Origin: Streptomyces sp. NBC_01264
GTDB taxonomy: Bacteria > Actinomycetota > Actinomycetes > Streptomycetales > Streptomycetaceae
Length of the DNA stretch: 64,000 nt
NCBI RefSeq assembly: GCF_026340675.1
Contig: NZ_JAPEOX010000001.1
Coordinates: 1-64,000 of the forward strand
Reading direction: 5' to 3'
Both the position numbers and the translations under genes were made by a program. Under the pieces are notes generated by a model. The model ran no database searches and had not been told where the DNA came from. It saw only the letters and a program-made list of their open reading frames with translations. The first letter of the stretch is position 1; every line of letters starts with the position of its first letter. Shown here piece by piece: positions 1-9,698 of the stretch.

Positions 1-244
1 ATACGGATTGAACCGGTGCATGCCACGGCACAGTCGATGCTTCATTCTGGACACCAGATACATACGGGGATACGGGCCCTGGCCCAGCGCTGCTGTTCGG
101 CTTCCGCTATTGGCGATCAGCGAATCTGCTCAGCACTCAACAAACCCGCTCAGTCCAACACATGGTTTGCGTAGGTGATGCTGGCACTCGCCGGCACCGC
201 GCGCAACAGGAATCGCCCAGAGGTAAGTTGGGCATCGAATCGGC
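1..244. other. Unassigned left edge
   Basis: I see no credible gene here. Short frames are open on both strands but none has a ribosome site or a recognisable motif. It lies directly upstream of the TniQ-like gene and may hold the decayed end of a neighbouring transposition gene. Confidence 0.4.
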
Positions 245-1634
245 ATGCTTGCCGTACCCCAGGAGCCTGCCCCGCGGCTAACGGGACCCTTCCGCATCGC
301 GCCCATTGCCAGCGAGACGACCTGGTCACTGCTCTGCCGGATTGCCACCCTCTACGGCCAGGAGCCCGGCTTCATGCTGGGGCACTGGCGGTGGAAGAAC
401 CACCAGCCCCGGCGGCGCGCTGCGCGCAGACGCAGAAGTTCTGCTCAGTCCAGCAGGCCGGACCGTGCTGGCTGGACTGTGCGGAGTCTCCGAGGAGACG
501 CTCAGGCGCGCGCTGCCGTCCTGGGGAAACGAAGAGGACGATCTCTCCGGCCAGGACTCCGCAGGTGCCCCGCTGGCCCTCTGGCGCGTTGGCGGCGCCG
601 TCGTACGTCCAGTGGCATTCGGCTGCCAACTGTGCGCGGCGCGGCGTACCGGACTGGCCGTGCAGGTGGTCCGTTATGCCGAGCGGTGGGAGCGGGTGTG
701 CGGGCGGCATGGACGGTGGCTGCTGGACGCGGACGCCGACCAGCCCCTGGAGAACCTCGATCTGCGTGGCAGTCCGGAGGTCGTCGCGGCGCAGCAACGC
801 TGGGGTGTGATGGAGCGTCGTGCTCGGCGGGTGGGGGTGGAGCCGGCCGAGGTGTTCGTTCTCGCGCGGGCGGTGGTGTGCCGGTGGTGGGAGCAGTCTC
901 TTCACTGGGAGCAGGAAGAGATTTGGCCCCGACGTCTGCAGCAGGTCGTCGGCGGCAGGGTGAGCGGTGACATCGCCCGGTGGCGTGCCGTCGGCCGGGA
1001 CGCGGTGCTCTTTCCCGAGGTGGTCGCCGTGGCCGGTGCGCTGCTGGATCCGGCCATCGAAGAGCTGGTGTGGGCCGACAGCGGTTGGGAGCGTCCGCGG
1101 CCCCTGCCCGGGGACGGCGAGTTCGGCCGCCGTCTGGGAGAACTGGTGGGACGGCCCTGGCTCGGGCCACTGATCGCGACGGACGGTGGGCCTCTGGTCT
1201 CGTGGCAGGCCGCCAATATTCGTAGGCGACGGCATACGGCAGCGGTTGATCCCTACGACGCCGGTCCGTGGAAGGTCAGGGCCGATCAACAGCCACCCAC
1301 CTTGGCTGCCCTGCTCCGTGAGCAGACCCGAGAGAAGGTCGCGGGCGGTTCTGGTACGAACTGGCGCTCCACCGTGCCGCCCGAGCAGCGCATGTTCATC
1401 ACCAACCTCATCGAGGCCGCCCAGGAAGACCTGCTCCAGCTACGCGGCGCGCACCAAGGCCGCACCGCCAACGCCGCCCGCCTACTCCTGCAACGGCTCA
1501 GCCACTCCATCGGCCTCCTCGACCAAGCCCTGCGGGAAACAGCGCTCGCAGCGGTGACCGCGGGCGTTGCACTCCACGACGTCGAGCAATGGGCAGGCCT
1601 CGACACCAACACCACGGACGAGGACGACGAGTAG
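245..1634 (+). pseudogene. TniQ-family transposition protein, frameshifted
   Basis: TniQ proteins are target-selection or DNA-binding subunits of Tn7/Tn5053-type transposons. The N-terminus (GPFRIAPIASETTWSLLCRI) is in the frame starting at 245. From about 405-412 the homologous sequence continues one base over, in the frame that ends at 1634. This looks like a one-base insertion in a G/C-rich run (CCCCGGCGGCGCG). The C-terminal frame keeps the TniQ zinc-binding pattern, CxxC (FGCQLC) then CxxH (VCGRH). Neighbours are a TnsA-like gene and a TnsB-like gene on the same strand, so this is one transposition operon. A sequencing error at the shift cannot be excluded, in which case the gene would be intact at about 460 aa. 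Confidence 0.75.
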
Positions 1635-1746
1635 CCCCGGGACCGCGGGGAGACGCAACTGGCACGGCTACCGCATCCCGGCATCCCACACGAGCAGAAC
1701 GCGCAAACCGGGCCAAACTGCAGGTTGGGGTAGTTAACTCAATCCC

Positions 1747-2577
1747 GTGGCAGGGACTGGCAGTGCGCAGCAGAGCGTGTCCCCGGTGTCCGGATTCGAG
1801 GTGGCGTTCGCCGGGTTCGGCGGGCAGGCCGTGGTGCAGCGGTGGGTGGATGCGGCGGTGACCGTCGCGTTCGAGGAACTGGCACCGGTCTCCGCGTTCC
1901 CGGTGGTCCCCGGCAGACGCTGGGGACCGGGGCTGTGGTGGTCGGCGACCACCGGGCGCCATGTCGCCTCCGGCTCGAACGCGATGCGAGCCCAGTTGAT
2001 GGTCCTGGACCGTGACCCGGACGTCGTGGGTCTTGCCGGGCGGCCCGTGCGGCTGCAGTGGCACGACGAACAGGGGCGGCGGCGATCGTGGACTCCGCAG
2101 CTCTTCGCCCGGCGTGCGGACGGCACCGCGCTGCTCGCCGACTGCCCCAGCCACCCTTCGGCGGGAGGAGAACGCGCCCTGGCTGCCGCCCTGATGATGG
2201 AGCGGGCGTGTGAGCAGGTCGGCTGGAGCTACCTGCGCCTGGACCCGCTCGATGAGTTGCTGGCGGCCAATCTGCGGTGGCTCGCCGGCTACCGGCACCC
2301 CCGCAACCAGGTCCGCCCCGCCCTCACCGCCGCCGTCCTGGAAGCCTTCGCCCGCCCGCGGCCGCTGATCGAAGGCGTCGAAGCGATGGGCGATCCCATC
2401 AAAGCCCTCCCCGCCGCCTTCCACGCCCTGTGGCACGGACACCTGCACGTTCCCCTGGACAAGCCGCTGCACGAACGCGTCCTGGTCCAGCCAGGCACTC
2501 TCCCGTCATCCGAAGCCCTTACGGCCGCCGGTCCGCACCGTGAGGCCGGCGGCGGCCGGGTCCGGGAGGTGCCATGA
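1747..2577 (+). CDS. TnsA-like endonuclease-fold protein, catalytic positions degenerate
   Basis: The protein has 276 aa from GTG 1747; GTG 1779 (SPVSGFEVAF) is an alternative because no good ribosome site precedes 1747. The central part (about residues 75-140: DRDPDVVGLAGRPVRLQWHD, then FARRADGTALLADC) follows the layout of actinobacterial TnsA-like heteromeric transposase subunits. TnsA cuts the 5' ends of the transposon. Here the Glu, Asp and Lys normally supplied by the YESxLE, PDF and VDVK segments are replaced (SNAMRAQL, PQLF, LADCPS), so cleavage activity is doubtful. Its stop overlaps the next start (ATGA), indicating translational coupling to the TnsB-like gene. The assignment comes from pattern memory, not alignment. 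Confidence 0.6.
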   Translation: MAGTGSAQQSVSPVSGFEVAFAGFGGQAVVQRWVDAAVTVAFEELAPVSAFPVVPGRRWGPGLWWSATTGRHVASGSNAMRAQLMVLDRDPDVVGLAGRPVRLQWHDEQGRRRSWTPQLFARRADGTALLADCPSHPSAGGERALAAALMMERACEQVGWSYLRLDPLDELLAANLRWLAGYRHPRNQVRPALTAAVLEAFARPRPLIEGVEAMGDPIKALPAAFHALWHGHLHVPLDKPLHERVLVQPGTLPSSEALTAAGPHREAGGGRVREVP

Positions 2578-3142
2578 CCACACCGCGCAGCGGACGGCCC
2601 GTCGTAGCGGTCGGCGCGTACATCGACTTCGGCGGTGCGAGGTGGCAGGTCGTGGCGCTGGCCGGACAGTCCGTGCACCTGGCCGGCGACGACGGCAGCA
2701 GTGCCGTGGTACTCGCCGGGCATCTGTTCGCCGACCCTGCCTTCAAGCTGGCCGGCGAGCAGGCCGAGCAGGTTCGGCCAGTGCCGCAGTGGGGGTTGTT
2801 CGAGACCGCCCCCGCCGCGGCGCGGAAGAAGGCGCTGGCCTGGCAGAGGCACGTCCGGGAGGTCGAGTGCGGACGGCCGGGTGGCCAGGACAGCGGGGAG
2901 GTGGTGCGGGCGCAGTACGACCCGGGCCGGTGGACGCTTGCCGAGCGGGAGCAAGCCAAAGCCGCCGAGCTCACCGCGCTGGGGTTCGCCAAGGTGTCAC
3001 GTACGACGGTGCAGCGGATGAGGCTCGCCTACCGCAAGCAAGGTCTGTGGGGGCTGCTCGACCACCGCACCACCCGCGCTCCCGCCCCGGCGGGACGGCA
3101 GGACGAACGGGTGGCGGACGCGGTGAAGGAAGCACTGCGCCG
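2574..3142 (+). pseudogene. TnsB/Mu-type transposase, N-terminal fragment
   Basis: It starts at ATG 2574 with GGGAGG 5 nt upstream. The N-terminal beta-rich part (YIDFGGARWQVVALAGQSVH) and the helix-turn-helix region (SRTTVQRMRLAYRKQGLWG, then LLDHR) match the DNA-binding front of Mu/TnsB-type DDE transposases. The catalytic domain is absent because an IS6-family element begins at 3143 after about 190 codons. The DDE core is not found elsewhere in the window, so this transposon cannot move by itself. Confidence 0.7.
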
Positions 3143-4008
3143 GGTGCTGTCACGTTGTTGGTGGTGTGATCGTTTGATTGCGCGTCAGGCCATGCGGGGG
3201 CCGTCGGCGGCCCGCTGCTCAGGCTGTGGCGGGCATGCCGGTGGTGCCGGTGATCTGGTTCCAGACGGCGAAGCGGATGGTCATCTCGAAGCGGTGGCGT
3301 CTGGCGGTCATGAGGTGGCGGTGGGGGCGGAAGTCGGGTGAGATCCCGGTGAACGCGGAGAGGAAGCGTTGCGCCCCGCCGACGCTGCGGAAGCCCTTCA
3401 TCGCTCGTTCACGCTGACGGGTGGGCTGGTGGGAGTTCTCCGCCCGGTTGTTCAAGCCCTTGTGCGAACGGTGCTCGACCGAGGGCATCACCTCACGGTG
3501 CGCGGCCCCGTAGGAGCGCAGCTTGTCGGTGACGACCACCCGGGGCACCCGCCTGGTCGTGGTCAGGAGCCGGCGGAAGAAACGCCTGGCCGCAGCCTTG
3601 TCACGACGGTTCTGGACCAGGATGTCCAGGACGTTCCCGTTCTGGTCGACGGCCCGCCACAAGTACTTCCACGCCCCGTTGATCTTGATGAAGACCTCGT
3701 CGAGGTTCCACTTGTCGCCGGGCTGCGGGCGGCGCCGGCGCAGAGCGTTGGCGTAGGCCTGACCGAACTTCAGACACCAGCGGCGGACGGTCTCGTAAGA
3801 GACGATCACGCCCCGCTCGAGCATCATCTCCTCCACCTCACGGAAGGAGAGCGGGAAGCGGAAGTACAGCCACACACAGTGCGCGATGATCTCGACCGGG
3901 TACCGGTGGTTCTTGTACGACGGCACCACAGACGACACGAACCCCAGCCCCTCACCAGACGGACAACCCGAAGATCATCTCACCCTGCCCCGACAACGTG
4001 ACAGAGCC
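3143..4008 (-). mobile_element. IS6-family element, copy A
   Basis: 866 bp. The ends are GGTGCTGTCACGTTGTTGG and, inverted, GGCTCTGTCACGTTGTCGG. The flanking 8-mers differ (CTGCGCCG and TCCCCTTG), so there is no target duplication, as expected after cointegrate resolution or rearrangement. It is nearly identical to copy B at 27026-27891. Confidence 0.85.
3219..3938 (-). CDS. IS6-family DDE transposase (copy A)
   Basis: 239 aa, GTG start (SSVVPSYKNHRYPVEII). The N-terminal HTH (about residues 30-60, YETVRRWCLKFGQ) is followed by the DDE core: D80 (NLDEVF), D138 (VVTDKL) and E167 (NNRAENSH). It catalyses replicative transposition. Relative to copies B and C the residue before LDEVF is Asn rather than His (KWNLDEVF versus KWHLDEVF). 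That position is conserved in the other copies here, so activity may be altered. Confidence 0.88.
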   Translation of the reverse strand: MSSVVPSYKNHRYPVEIIAHCVWLYFRFPLSFREVEEMMLERGVIVSYETVRRWCLKFGQAYANALRRRRPQPGDKWNLDEVFIKINGAWKYLWRAVDQNGNVLDILVQNRRDKAAARRFFRRLLTTTRRVPRVVVTDKLRSYGAAHREVMPSVEHRSHKGLNNRAENSHQPTRQRERAMKGFRSVGGAQRFLSAFTGISPDFRPHRHLMTARRHRFEMTIRFAVWNQITGTTGMPATA

Positions 4009-4192
4009 TCCCCTTGCCATCGGCCCGCACAGCCAGCCGACGGTCCCACCCTGTACGCTCACTCACCCGAAAGGTGCCTCTACGGGGAGCAGCCATGAAC
4101 GGCATCCTTCCGGGTCTTCGATGTCTCCATCAAACCCGGGGCGGTTCAGACGGTTCGGCTCCGAGCTGAGCCGCGGCCGGTGCACGCAAGAG
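4009..4192. other. Intergenic debris
   Basis: Between the IS6 end and the terminator of the DUF11 gene. I see no ORF with support. Possibly a remnant of the interrupted transposon's cargo. Confidence 0.4.
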
Positions 4193-4243
4193 CCCCGCAG
4201 GGCCGCCCCGCCTCCGTTGTGGAGACGGGGCGGCCCTGCGGGG
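4193..4243 (-). terminator. Strong intrinsic hairpin 3' of the DUF11 gene
   Basis: A perfect 18-bp stem (CCCCGCAGGGCCGCCCCG and its complement) around a loop of about 15 nt, downstream of the minus-strand stop at 4286. Confidence 0.8.
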
Positions 4244-4285
4244 AGGGCCTGAGCCCGGGCCTGTGCGCGTGTGCCGCGCCCCGGC

Positions 4286-7200
4286 TCAGCGGCGACGGCG
4301 GGCCGCGATCAGCAGCGCCGCACCGATCCCGGCCGCACCCAGGGCTCCGCCTCCCCACCACAGGGCGTTGCTGCCCGTGGAGGCCAGAACCTGGTCGACC
4401 AGGGACTGCCCGCCGTCGTCGGCGGGAGGCTGCTGCCCGTCGCCGGGCGGCGGGGTCTGGTCGTCAGGGTTACCCGGGGCGTCAGGGTTACCCGGGGCGT
4501 CAGGGTTACCCGGGGCGTCAGGGTTACCCGGGTCATCCGGCTTGCCCGGGTCATCCGGCTTGCCTGGGTCATCGGGCTTGTCGGCGGTGGCCTTCACCCG
4601 GGTGCTCGCGCAGATGTCCTGGCACTCCTCGGGGTTGGCCGCATCCGAACGGGCCGCCAGCACGTCGAACGGGAACTCCTTGGCCTCCTCCGGAGTGAAG
4701 GAGAGCGTCAGCGACTTCTCCTCCCCCGCCTTCAGGTCTCCGACCTTCCACGTCCCGTAACCCTCACCACCCGGCTCGCCGTTGAAGTTCGCACCACCGT
4801 CGTGAGTGAGGCCGTTCACCGTCGGCAGGCCGACCTCGACGACCGTGTTGCGGGCCGTCGAAGGACCCTCCTTGTTGGCCACCGTAACCTTCACCTTGGC
4901 CTGCTCGCCCACCTTGACGGTGTCCTTGCCGTCCAGCGCCGCGATCGTCACATCGAGACCCGCGACCTGCTGCACGTCAACGCTCTTCTCCACCGAGTCT
5001 CCGACCTTGCTGCCCTTACTCTCGTCCAGCTGCGTCTTCGACTGCTTCACCGTCGCCCGATAGTCCAACTTGTCATGATCCGGGAGCACCGTACCCGTCA
5101 ACTTGAGCACGGCCTGGCCGTTGACCGGCACGTCCGCCGGCTTCCACAGACCGTCCTCGTACGTCCCCCCGTTCTCCCCGGGCGCCGCCTCGGCATCGCC
5201 TGCCCCGGCCGGCACCGGAACCTCGATCTCGAGCCCCCGCGCCTTGGACACACCCGGGTTCGCCGTCTTTACTGTCCACGACACCTTCTGACCCGGCAAT
5301 GGGAGACTGCCCGAGCCCCCGTCCGGGGTCACCGTCAGAAGCGCCGCAGCCCGCTGCACCACCGTCAGCTCGTTCACGGCCATGTGACCCTCGACCGCGT
5401 TCTCGCCATCGCACGTCTTCCGGTACTCACCGCGCGAGTCAGGGATATCGGCCCCTACGACGCACACCCGGTGCACCGTCTTCTCCTCGTCGGCGGGAAC
5501 CTCCCCCTTGACCGTCAGGTCGACGGTCTGGCCCGACTCGATGCCGGGTACGGTCCACACCCCGTCCTTGTACGACGTCCCGTCCGGACCAGCCTGCTCT
5601 TCCACCTTCATCCCCGTGGGCATGGAATGGGCGATCTGCACCGTCGAGGCCTTGGACGGGCCATCGTTCTTCACAGCGATTTTGTACGTTACCTGGTCGC
5701 CCGGCACATACTCCTTCTTCGACGTGTCGCCAGCCGGAGGCACGACCGAGACGCCGACGTCGAGCTTGGCACTCCGCTCGATAGCGACAACCTTTTCGGA
5801 CGTGTTGTCGGCGGGAAAGGTCTCCGTCATACCGTCGTACGAGGACGCATCGATCTTGGCCTCGAGGCGCAACGTGGACTCGTTGGCCGGCACCCTGACG
5901 GGTAGCTTCAGCGTGGCGCTGTCTTGGTTCTTAAGCACGCCCACGGTCCACAGCCCGTCTTTGTAGCCCTCTACATTACCCTCGGCCAATTCGGTGCCAG
6001 AGGGAAGAGGAACGTGCACCTTGACTTCCCGGGAGGTTGCCGGACCCTTATTCTTCGCCTCAACCGTAAGCCACGCCAGATCCCCCGGCTTCAGCGTGGC
6101 GTTCTCCTTGAGGGGCCCATTCGCGTCACTGACATCAGCCCGGACCGCGAGATCAATACTGTTCGTGGAATCTGTCGTATAGGTCCTCTTAGAAGCTTCG
6201 TCCTTGCCGTCAAGAGTTGCCGAGGAGACTGCCGCATGCACCTCCAGCGCACCCGTACCGCTCACCGTTCCAGCAAGGACGATTTCTTTGGATTCCCCGT
6301 TCTTCAGCCCCGGGATCAAGCATTCAAGGTCGTTCCCGACCTTGCTACACCCGTCTGCTGAAAGGTCCTTGATGTTCAGTGGATTCTGAACCTTGAGGAG
6401 CACGTTGCGCGCTTCCGCCGGTCCTCCATTTTTGACTATTACGGCAACATCAGCCTGGTCTCCGAGTCGATACGGATCAGACGCGGGCCTGGTAAATCCA
6501 CCGCCCTCACTGAAGCCAACGTCGGCGTACGCCAGACCGATTCGAGTCCCCGTCAGAGGATGTTCCTCACCATCAAGAACAAGAACCGGTTGGTGCCCAA
6601 AGTCCTTCCCGAGAGTGGTCGCCTTTTGCTTGTCGGTGACCTTGAGCTTGTAGGAGACCCTATAATAATCCCCCTTCTCCAGCTCTCCCCCTCCACTTTC
6701 CGAGGCACCCTTGCCAATCGGGATGGTGAGATTTTGCTGCGCATCGACCTTAGCGCCCGGGGCGGGAATGAGCGTTGGCGGTTTGCCGATCTCCACGCGA
6801 CCAACCTTCGCGCTCTCCGGGTCATATGCGACTCCCGGCGGTAGATGAATCTTGAACGATGCTCCTCGACCAGGCGCTCCGCCTTCATCGATGATGTCGT
6901 AGGTAACTTCTCCGGGATCCACATTCAAGGGTTCAATGACTCCCGGATTTCCGCTGACCACCGGACCGTACTCGATCTTCACATTGTCGATCACGGCGCC
7001 GATTTGCGAACTAAATTTCGCCTGTATTTGTGCCGCTTGCTTTACTTCAACTTCACCACTGATAGTGCGCCATGTCGCGGAGTTCACGTATACCTGTTTA
7101 AGCGGATCCGTGGCAGGGCCTACGTTGTACTTCAGGACGGCGTCTGCACCTGGATTCTGCACCCGGACGTCGAAGCTGAAGCGAATTTTCCCGGCCTCGA

Positions 7201-7519
7201 CACCAAAGTCCTGGTAAATGGTTACATCATCCAGGAGGGCCTCCTGTGTCCCATGAGTTGGCCCGTACTGTCGACCGATGAGCGGCTTCTTGGGGCCTGC
7301 CCGCCAACCAGTTGGGTCCTTACGTTCACCTTGAACCGCGACCCGGGGCTCTTCAAAACTCCCGTTCCGGAAACTGGAGGGCTTATCCGGGAGTGATTGC
7401 ACCCCTTGGCCGCTTTCCGCGCTCGCATACTGGAGCGCCAGCGTGGACATGAGCAGTGAGGCCGTTCCGGCCCCGACCCATGCCATCTTGCGTGAAGCCC
7501 TACGCTTTCTGCTTCCCAT
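4286..7519 (-). CDS. LAxTG-anchored DUF11-repeat surface protein
   Basis: 1077 aa from ATG 7519 with GGAAGG about 8 nt upstream. A longer frame to 7723 is open but has no ribosome site. There is a signal peptide (residues 1 to about 35, twin-basic start, hydrophobic core, ASA cleavage). A jelly-roll or galactose-binding-like region (about 45-180: NGSFEEP ... IDNVKIEYG) follows. Then come about five DUF11-type immunoglobulin-like repeats (VKNDGPSKAS, AKNKGPATS, ANPGVSKAR, ANKEGPSTAR), a KPDDPG/NPDAPG linker, LASTG, a transmembrane helix and RRRR. LAxTG is the class E sortase signal of Streptomyces, so the protein should be covalently attached to peptidoglycan; no sortase is encoded here. A divergent paralogue is at 9925-13272. 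The repeats probably act as a stalk; a ligand cannot be named. Confidence 0.85.
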   Translation of the reverse strand: MGSRKRRASRKMAWVGAGTASLLMSTLALQYASAESGQGVQSLPDKPSSFRNGSFEEPRVAVQGERKDPTGWRAGPKKPLIGRQYGPTHGTQEALLDDVTIYQDFGVEAGKIRFSFDVRVQNPGADAVLKYNVGPATDPLKQVYVNSATWRTISGEVEVKQAAQIQAKFSSQIGAVIDNVKIEYGPVVSGNPGVIEPLNVDPGEVTYDIIDEGGAPGRGASFKIHLPPGVAYDPESAKVGRVEIGKPPTLIPAPGAKVDAQQNLTIPIGKGASESGGGELEKGDYYRVSYKLKVTDKQKATTLGKDFGHQPVLVLDGEEHPLTGTRIGLAYADVGFSEGGGFTRPASDPYRLGDQADVAVIVKNGGPAEARNVLLKVQNPLNIKDLSADGCSKVGNDLECLIPGLKNGESKEIVLAGTVSGTGALEVHAAVSSATLDGKDEASKRTYTTDSTNSIDLAVRADVSDANGPLKENATLKPGDLAWLTVEAKNKGPATSREVKVHVPLPSGTELAEGNVEGYKDGLWTVGVLKNQDSATLKLPVRVPANESTLRLEAKIDASSYDGMTETFPADNTSEKVVAIERSAKLDVGVSVVPPAGDTSKKEYVPGDQVTYKIAVKNDGPSKASTVQIAHSMPTGMKVEEQAGPDGTSYKDGVWTVPGIESGQTVDLTVKGEVPADEEKTVHRVCVVGADIPDSRGEYRKTCDGENAVEGHMAVNELTVVQRAAALLTVTPDGGSGSLPLPGQKVSWTVKTANPGVSKARGLEIEVPVPAGAGDAEAAPGENGGTYEDGLWKPADVPVNGQAVLKLTGTVLPDHDKLDYRATVKQSKTQLDESKGSKVGDSVEKSVDVQQVAGLDVTIAALDGKDTVKVGEQAKVKVTVANKEGPSTARNTVVEVGLPTVNGLTHDGGANFNGEPGGEGYGTWKVGDLKAGEEKSLTLSFTPEEAKEFPFDVLAARSDAANPEECQDICASTRVKATADKPDDPGKPDDPGKPDDPGNPDAPGNPDAPGNPDAPGNPDDQTPPPGDGQQPPADDGGQSLVDQVLASTGSNALWWGGGALGAAGIGAALLIAARRRR
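4463..4585 (-). repeat. In-frame 18-bp tandem repeats in the DUF11 linker
   Basis: About seven copies of an 18-bp unit (CAGGGTTACCCGGGGCGT and variants) encode KPDDPG, then NPDAPG hexapeptides just before the LASTG signal. The four NPDAPG-type units are nearly identical, so the array is young and may vary in number. The paralogue at 13 kb has only an unexpanded PDKPNDPDKPN linker. Confidence 0.85.
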
Positions 7520-7729
7520 GTGCGGGAACCTTCCGTCTGTCGAACCACTGTTGGTGCAATCAGGACATTCTCCGAGGCACGCGCCCTCGGCACACGTACC
7601 GGAAAGGCAGTCGTTCGGGAGAGCCGACAGGCCGCCGGGCGGGCGCGGCCGGAACGGCCGACCGGAGCGGGAAAAGGGGGACGGCAGATCGGCCGGGGCC
7701 GGTCGCCTCCGCTCAGTAGTCACCGCGGT

Positions 7730-8028
7730 GGCGTTGTCACGTTGTCGGTGGTGTGATCGTCTGGGGGCGTGAGGAAGCCGTCGTCGGCTGGTTGTTCAGG
7801 CCGCGGCGGGCATGCCGGCGACGTCGGTGATCTGGTTCCAGATGGTGAAGCGGACGGTCATCTCGAGGCGGTGGCGGCGGGCGGTCATGAGGTGGCGTCC
7901 GGTTCGGAAGTGGGTGAGATCCCGGTGAACGCGGACAGGAACCGCTGCGCTCCGCCGGGGCTGCGGAAGCCTTTCATCGCGCGTTCCCGCTGCCTGGTGG
8001 GCTGGTGCGAGTTCTCCGCCCGGTTGTT
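7730..8028 (-). pseudogene. IS6-family transposase, C-terminal fragment
   Basis: It begins with the terminal sequence GGCGTTGTCACGTTGTCGG and encodes the last third of the transposase (NRAENSHQPTRQRERAMKGF) on the minus strand. At 8028 it is cut and followed by unrelated sequence. It is more diverged than copies A, B and C. Confidence 0.8.
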
Positions 8029-8602
8029 CTGTGAGTTGGGGGTGTGGTGGCGGTGGTTGGGTGTCATCGGTGTATGACGGCTATTGCTGCTGGTAGAGCG
8101 TGGTTCCTGGCTGTGTGGTGGCTGTCATGGGGTGACGAAGGTGCTGCCGTTTGCTGCTAGCACGGGGGTGGTCTGGCTGTCACGGGGTTGAAAGTTCCTG
8201 TGTCTGGGGCGGCTGGCATGGGCTGTGCTGGCGGGTATGGCTGCTGGGTCGGGACGCGGTGTGCTGGATGGGGATTCGTCGCTTGCTGTGGGGGTGGGTG
8301 CGGGACGTGGTGTGGTGGTTCGGCGTCTGCTCGCGGTGGATGGGTCCGGGGTTGTGTCGCGTCTGCATGTGAGGGTCGCGGCGGAGGTTGCTGGGGTCTC
8401 GGAGCGGACGGTGTGGCGTTGGCTCGCTGAGGGGCGGGAAGGGCGGGTTGAGGCGAGGCCGCGGCGGGACGGGTTCGCGTTGAGTGAGCCGCTGTGGGCG
8501 GTGCTTGCGGAAGAGGGCGGGAACGTCTCCGGTTTGTATCGGCGGATGACGCGGGCGCACGCTGATGGCGGGCTGGAGGAGTGGGGTGTTGGGGGGGCTT
8601 GA
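8029..8602 (+). pseudogene. N-terminal fragment of a Mu/TnsB-like transposase
   Basis: The frame from about 8225 (or ATG 8237) encodes VVRRLLAVDGSGVVSRLHVR, AAEVAGVSERTVWRWL (a clear helix-turn-helix) and LSEPLWAVLAEEGGNVSGLY. This resembles the DNA-binding front of Mu-type integrase-fold transposases. It ends at 8602 without a catalytic domain. Bases 8029-8224 are G/T-rich and carry no convincing gene; they may be the end of this element. Confidence 0.5.
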
Positions 8603-8722
8603 CGGAAACCTTAAAATCCCAGGTCAGAGACCTAGCGCAGAAGCGACTGAAAACGCTCCGCTGTTCTTTCTGGAACGCAGGGCACATCGCCGCAGGTCAG
8701 AACCCTGAAGATCTCGAACCGC

Positions 8723-8885
8723 GGCTCTGTCACGTTGTCGGGGCAGGGTGAGATGATCTTCGGGTTGTCCGTCTGGTGAGGGGCTGGGGTTCGTGTCGTC
8801 TGTGGTGCCGTCGTACAAGAACCACCGGTACCCGGTCGAGATCATCGCGCACTGTGTGTGGCTGTACTTCCGCTTCCCGCTCTCG
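8723..8885 (+). pseudogene. IS6-family transposase, N-terminal fragment
   Basis: The end GGCTCTGTCACGTTGTCGG is followed by the start of the transposase (SSVVPSYKNHRYPVEIIAHC) on the plus strand. It is cut at 8885 by an IS3-family end. Sequence is nearly identical to copy A. Confidence 0.85.
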
Positions 8886-8927
8886 TGAGGGGCCCTGCGT
8901 TTTCCGGACAGCTGCTAATTAGTTAAT

Positions 8928-9698
8928 TCAGGCTGCGAGCTGCTGGTTTAGGTACTCGTCGTGGACCTCTCGTGGGGTCCGGTACCCGAGTCCCGAGTGA
9001 CGGCGCTTGGTATTGTAGCGGACCTCTATGTAGCGGGCGATGTCGCGGTAGGCGTGTTCGCGGGTGGGGTATACGGTCCGGTGGACACGTTCATTTTTCA
9101 GGGTCGCGAAGAATGATTCCGCCATGGCATTGTCGTAGCAGATCCCGGTCCGGCCAACGGATTGCCGGATTCTTAGCCCGGTCAGTGTATTGGCGAACTG
9201 GGTCGAGGTGCAGTCGATGACGGTGGCGAGGAATATCCAGCCTTCCCAGGTTGGAATGTATGTGATGTCGCCGACCATTTTGCGGCCGGGTGCGTCGGCG
9301 GTGAAGTCGCGGTTCACGAGGTCAGGGATCGGGCCGGCGGAGCCGTCGTTCTCGGTGAGGCTGTGGCGCCACGGTCGCGGCTGACACGCCTGGAGGTCCA
9401 GTTCCCGCATGAGGTCACGCACGAGCTCGGGTCCACAGCGGACGCCCCACGCGGACAGGTCGGCGTGCACCCGCCGGTAGCCATAGGTGCCGTCAGAATC
9501 CTCGAACGACTTGGTGATCAGCAATTTCAGATCCTCCCGCCGCCGGGCAGTCGCCGAAATCGGCCTGCTCCGCCATTCATAGAAGCCGGAGCGGGATACT
9601 TCCAGCCAGTCGCACATCTTGGCAACCGGCACCGTGTCTTCGGTGTTCGTGGTGAACATTGCGTACTCTGCATCGATGAACTCGAACTTGTCGCTCAC
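8928..9698 (-). pseudogene. IS3 orfB transposase with internal deletion
   Basis: 256 aa instead of about 300. The sequence jumps from FLATVIDC directly to TSTQFANTLTG, so about 45 residues, including the second catalytic Asp of the usual HSDRGSQYTS motif, are missing although the frame is kept. The first Asp (VGDITYIPT) and the Glu (NAMAESFF) remain. It must be inactive. Confidence 0.85.

Noticed and set aside
4271..5905. Long plus-strand frame opposite the DUF11 gene
   Set aside because: Antisense shadow of a GC-rich gene, with basic, low-complexity translation and no ribosome site.
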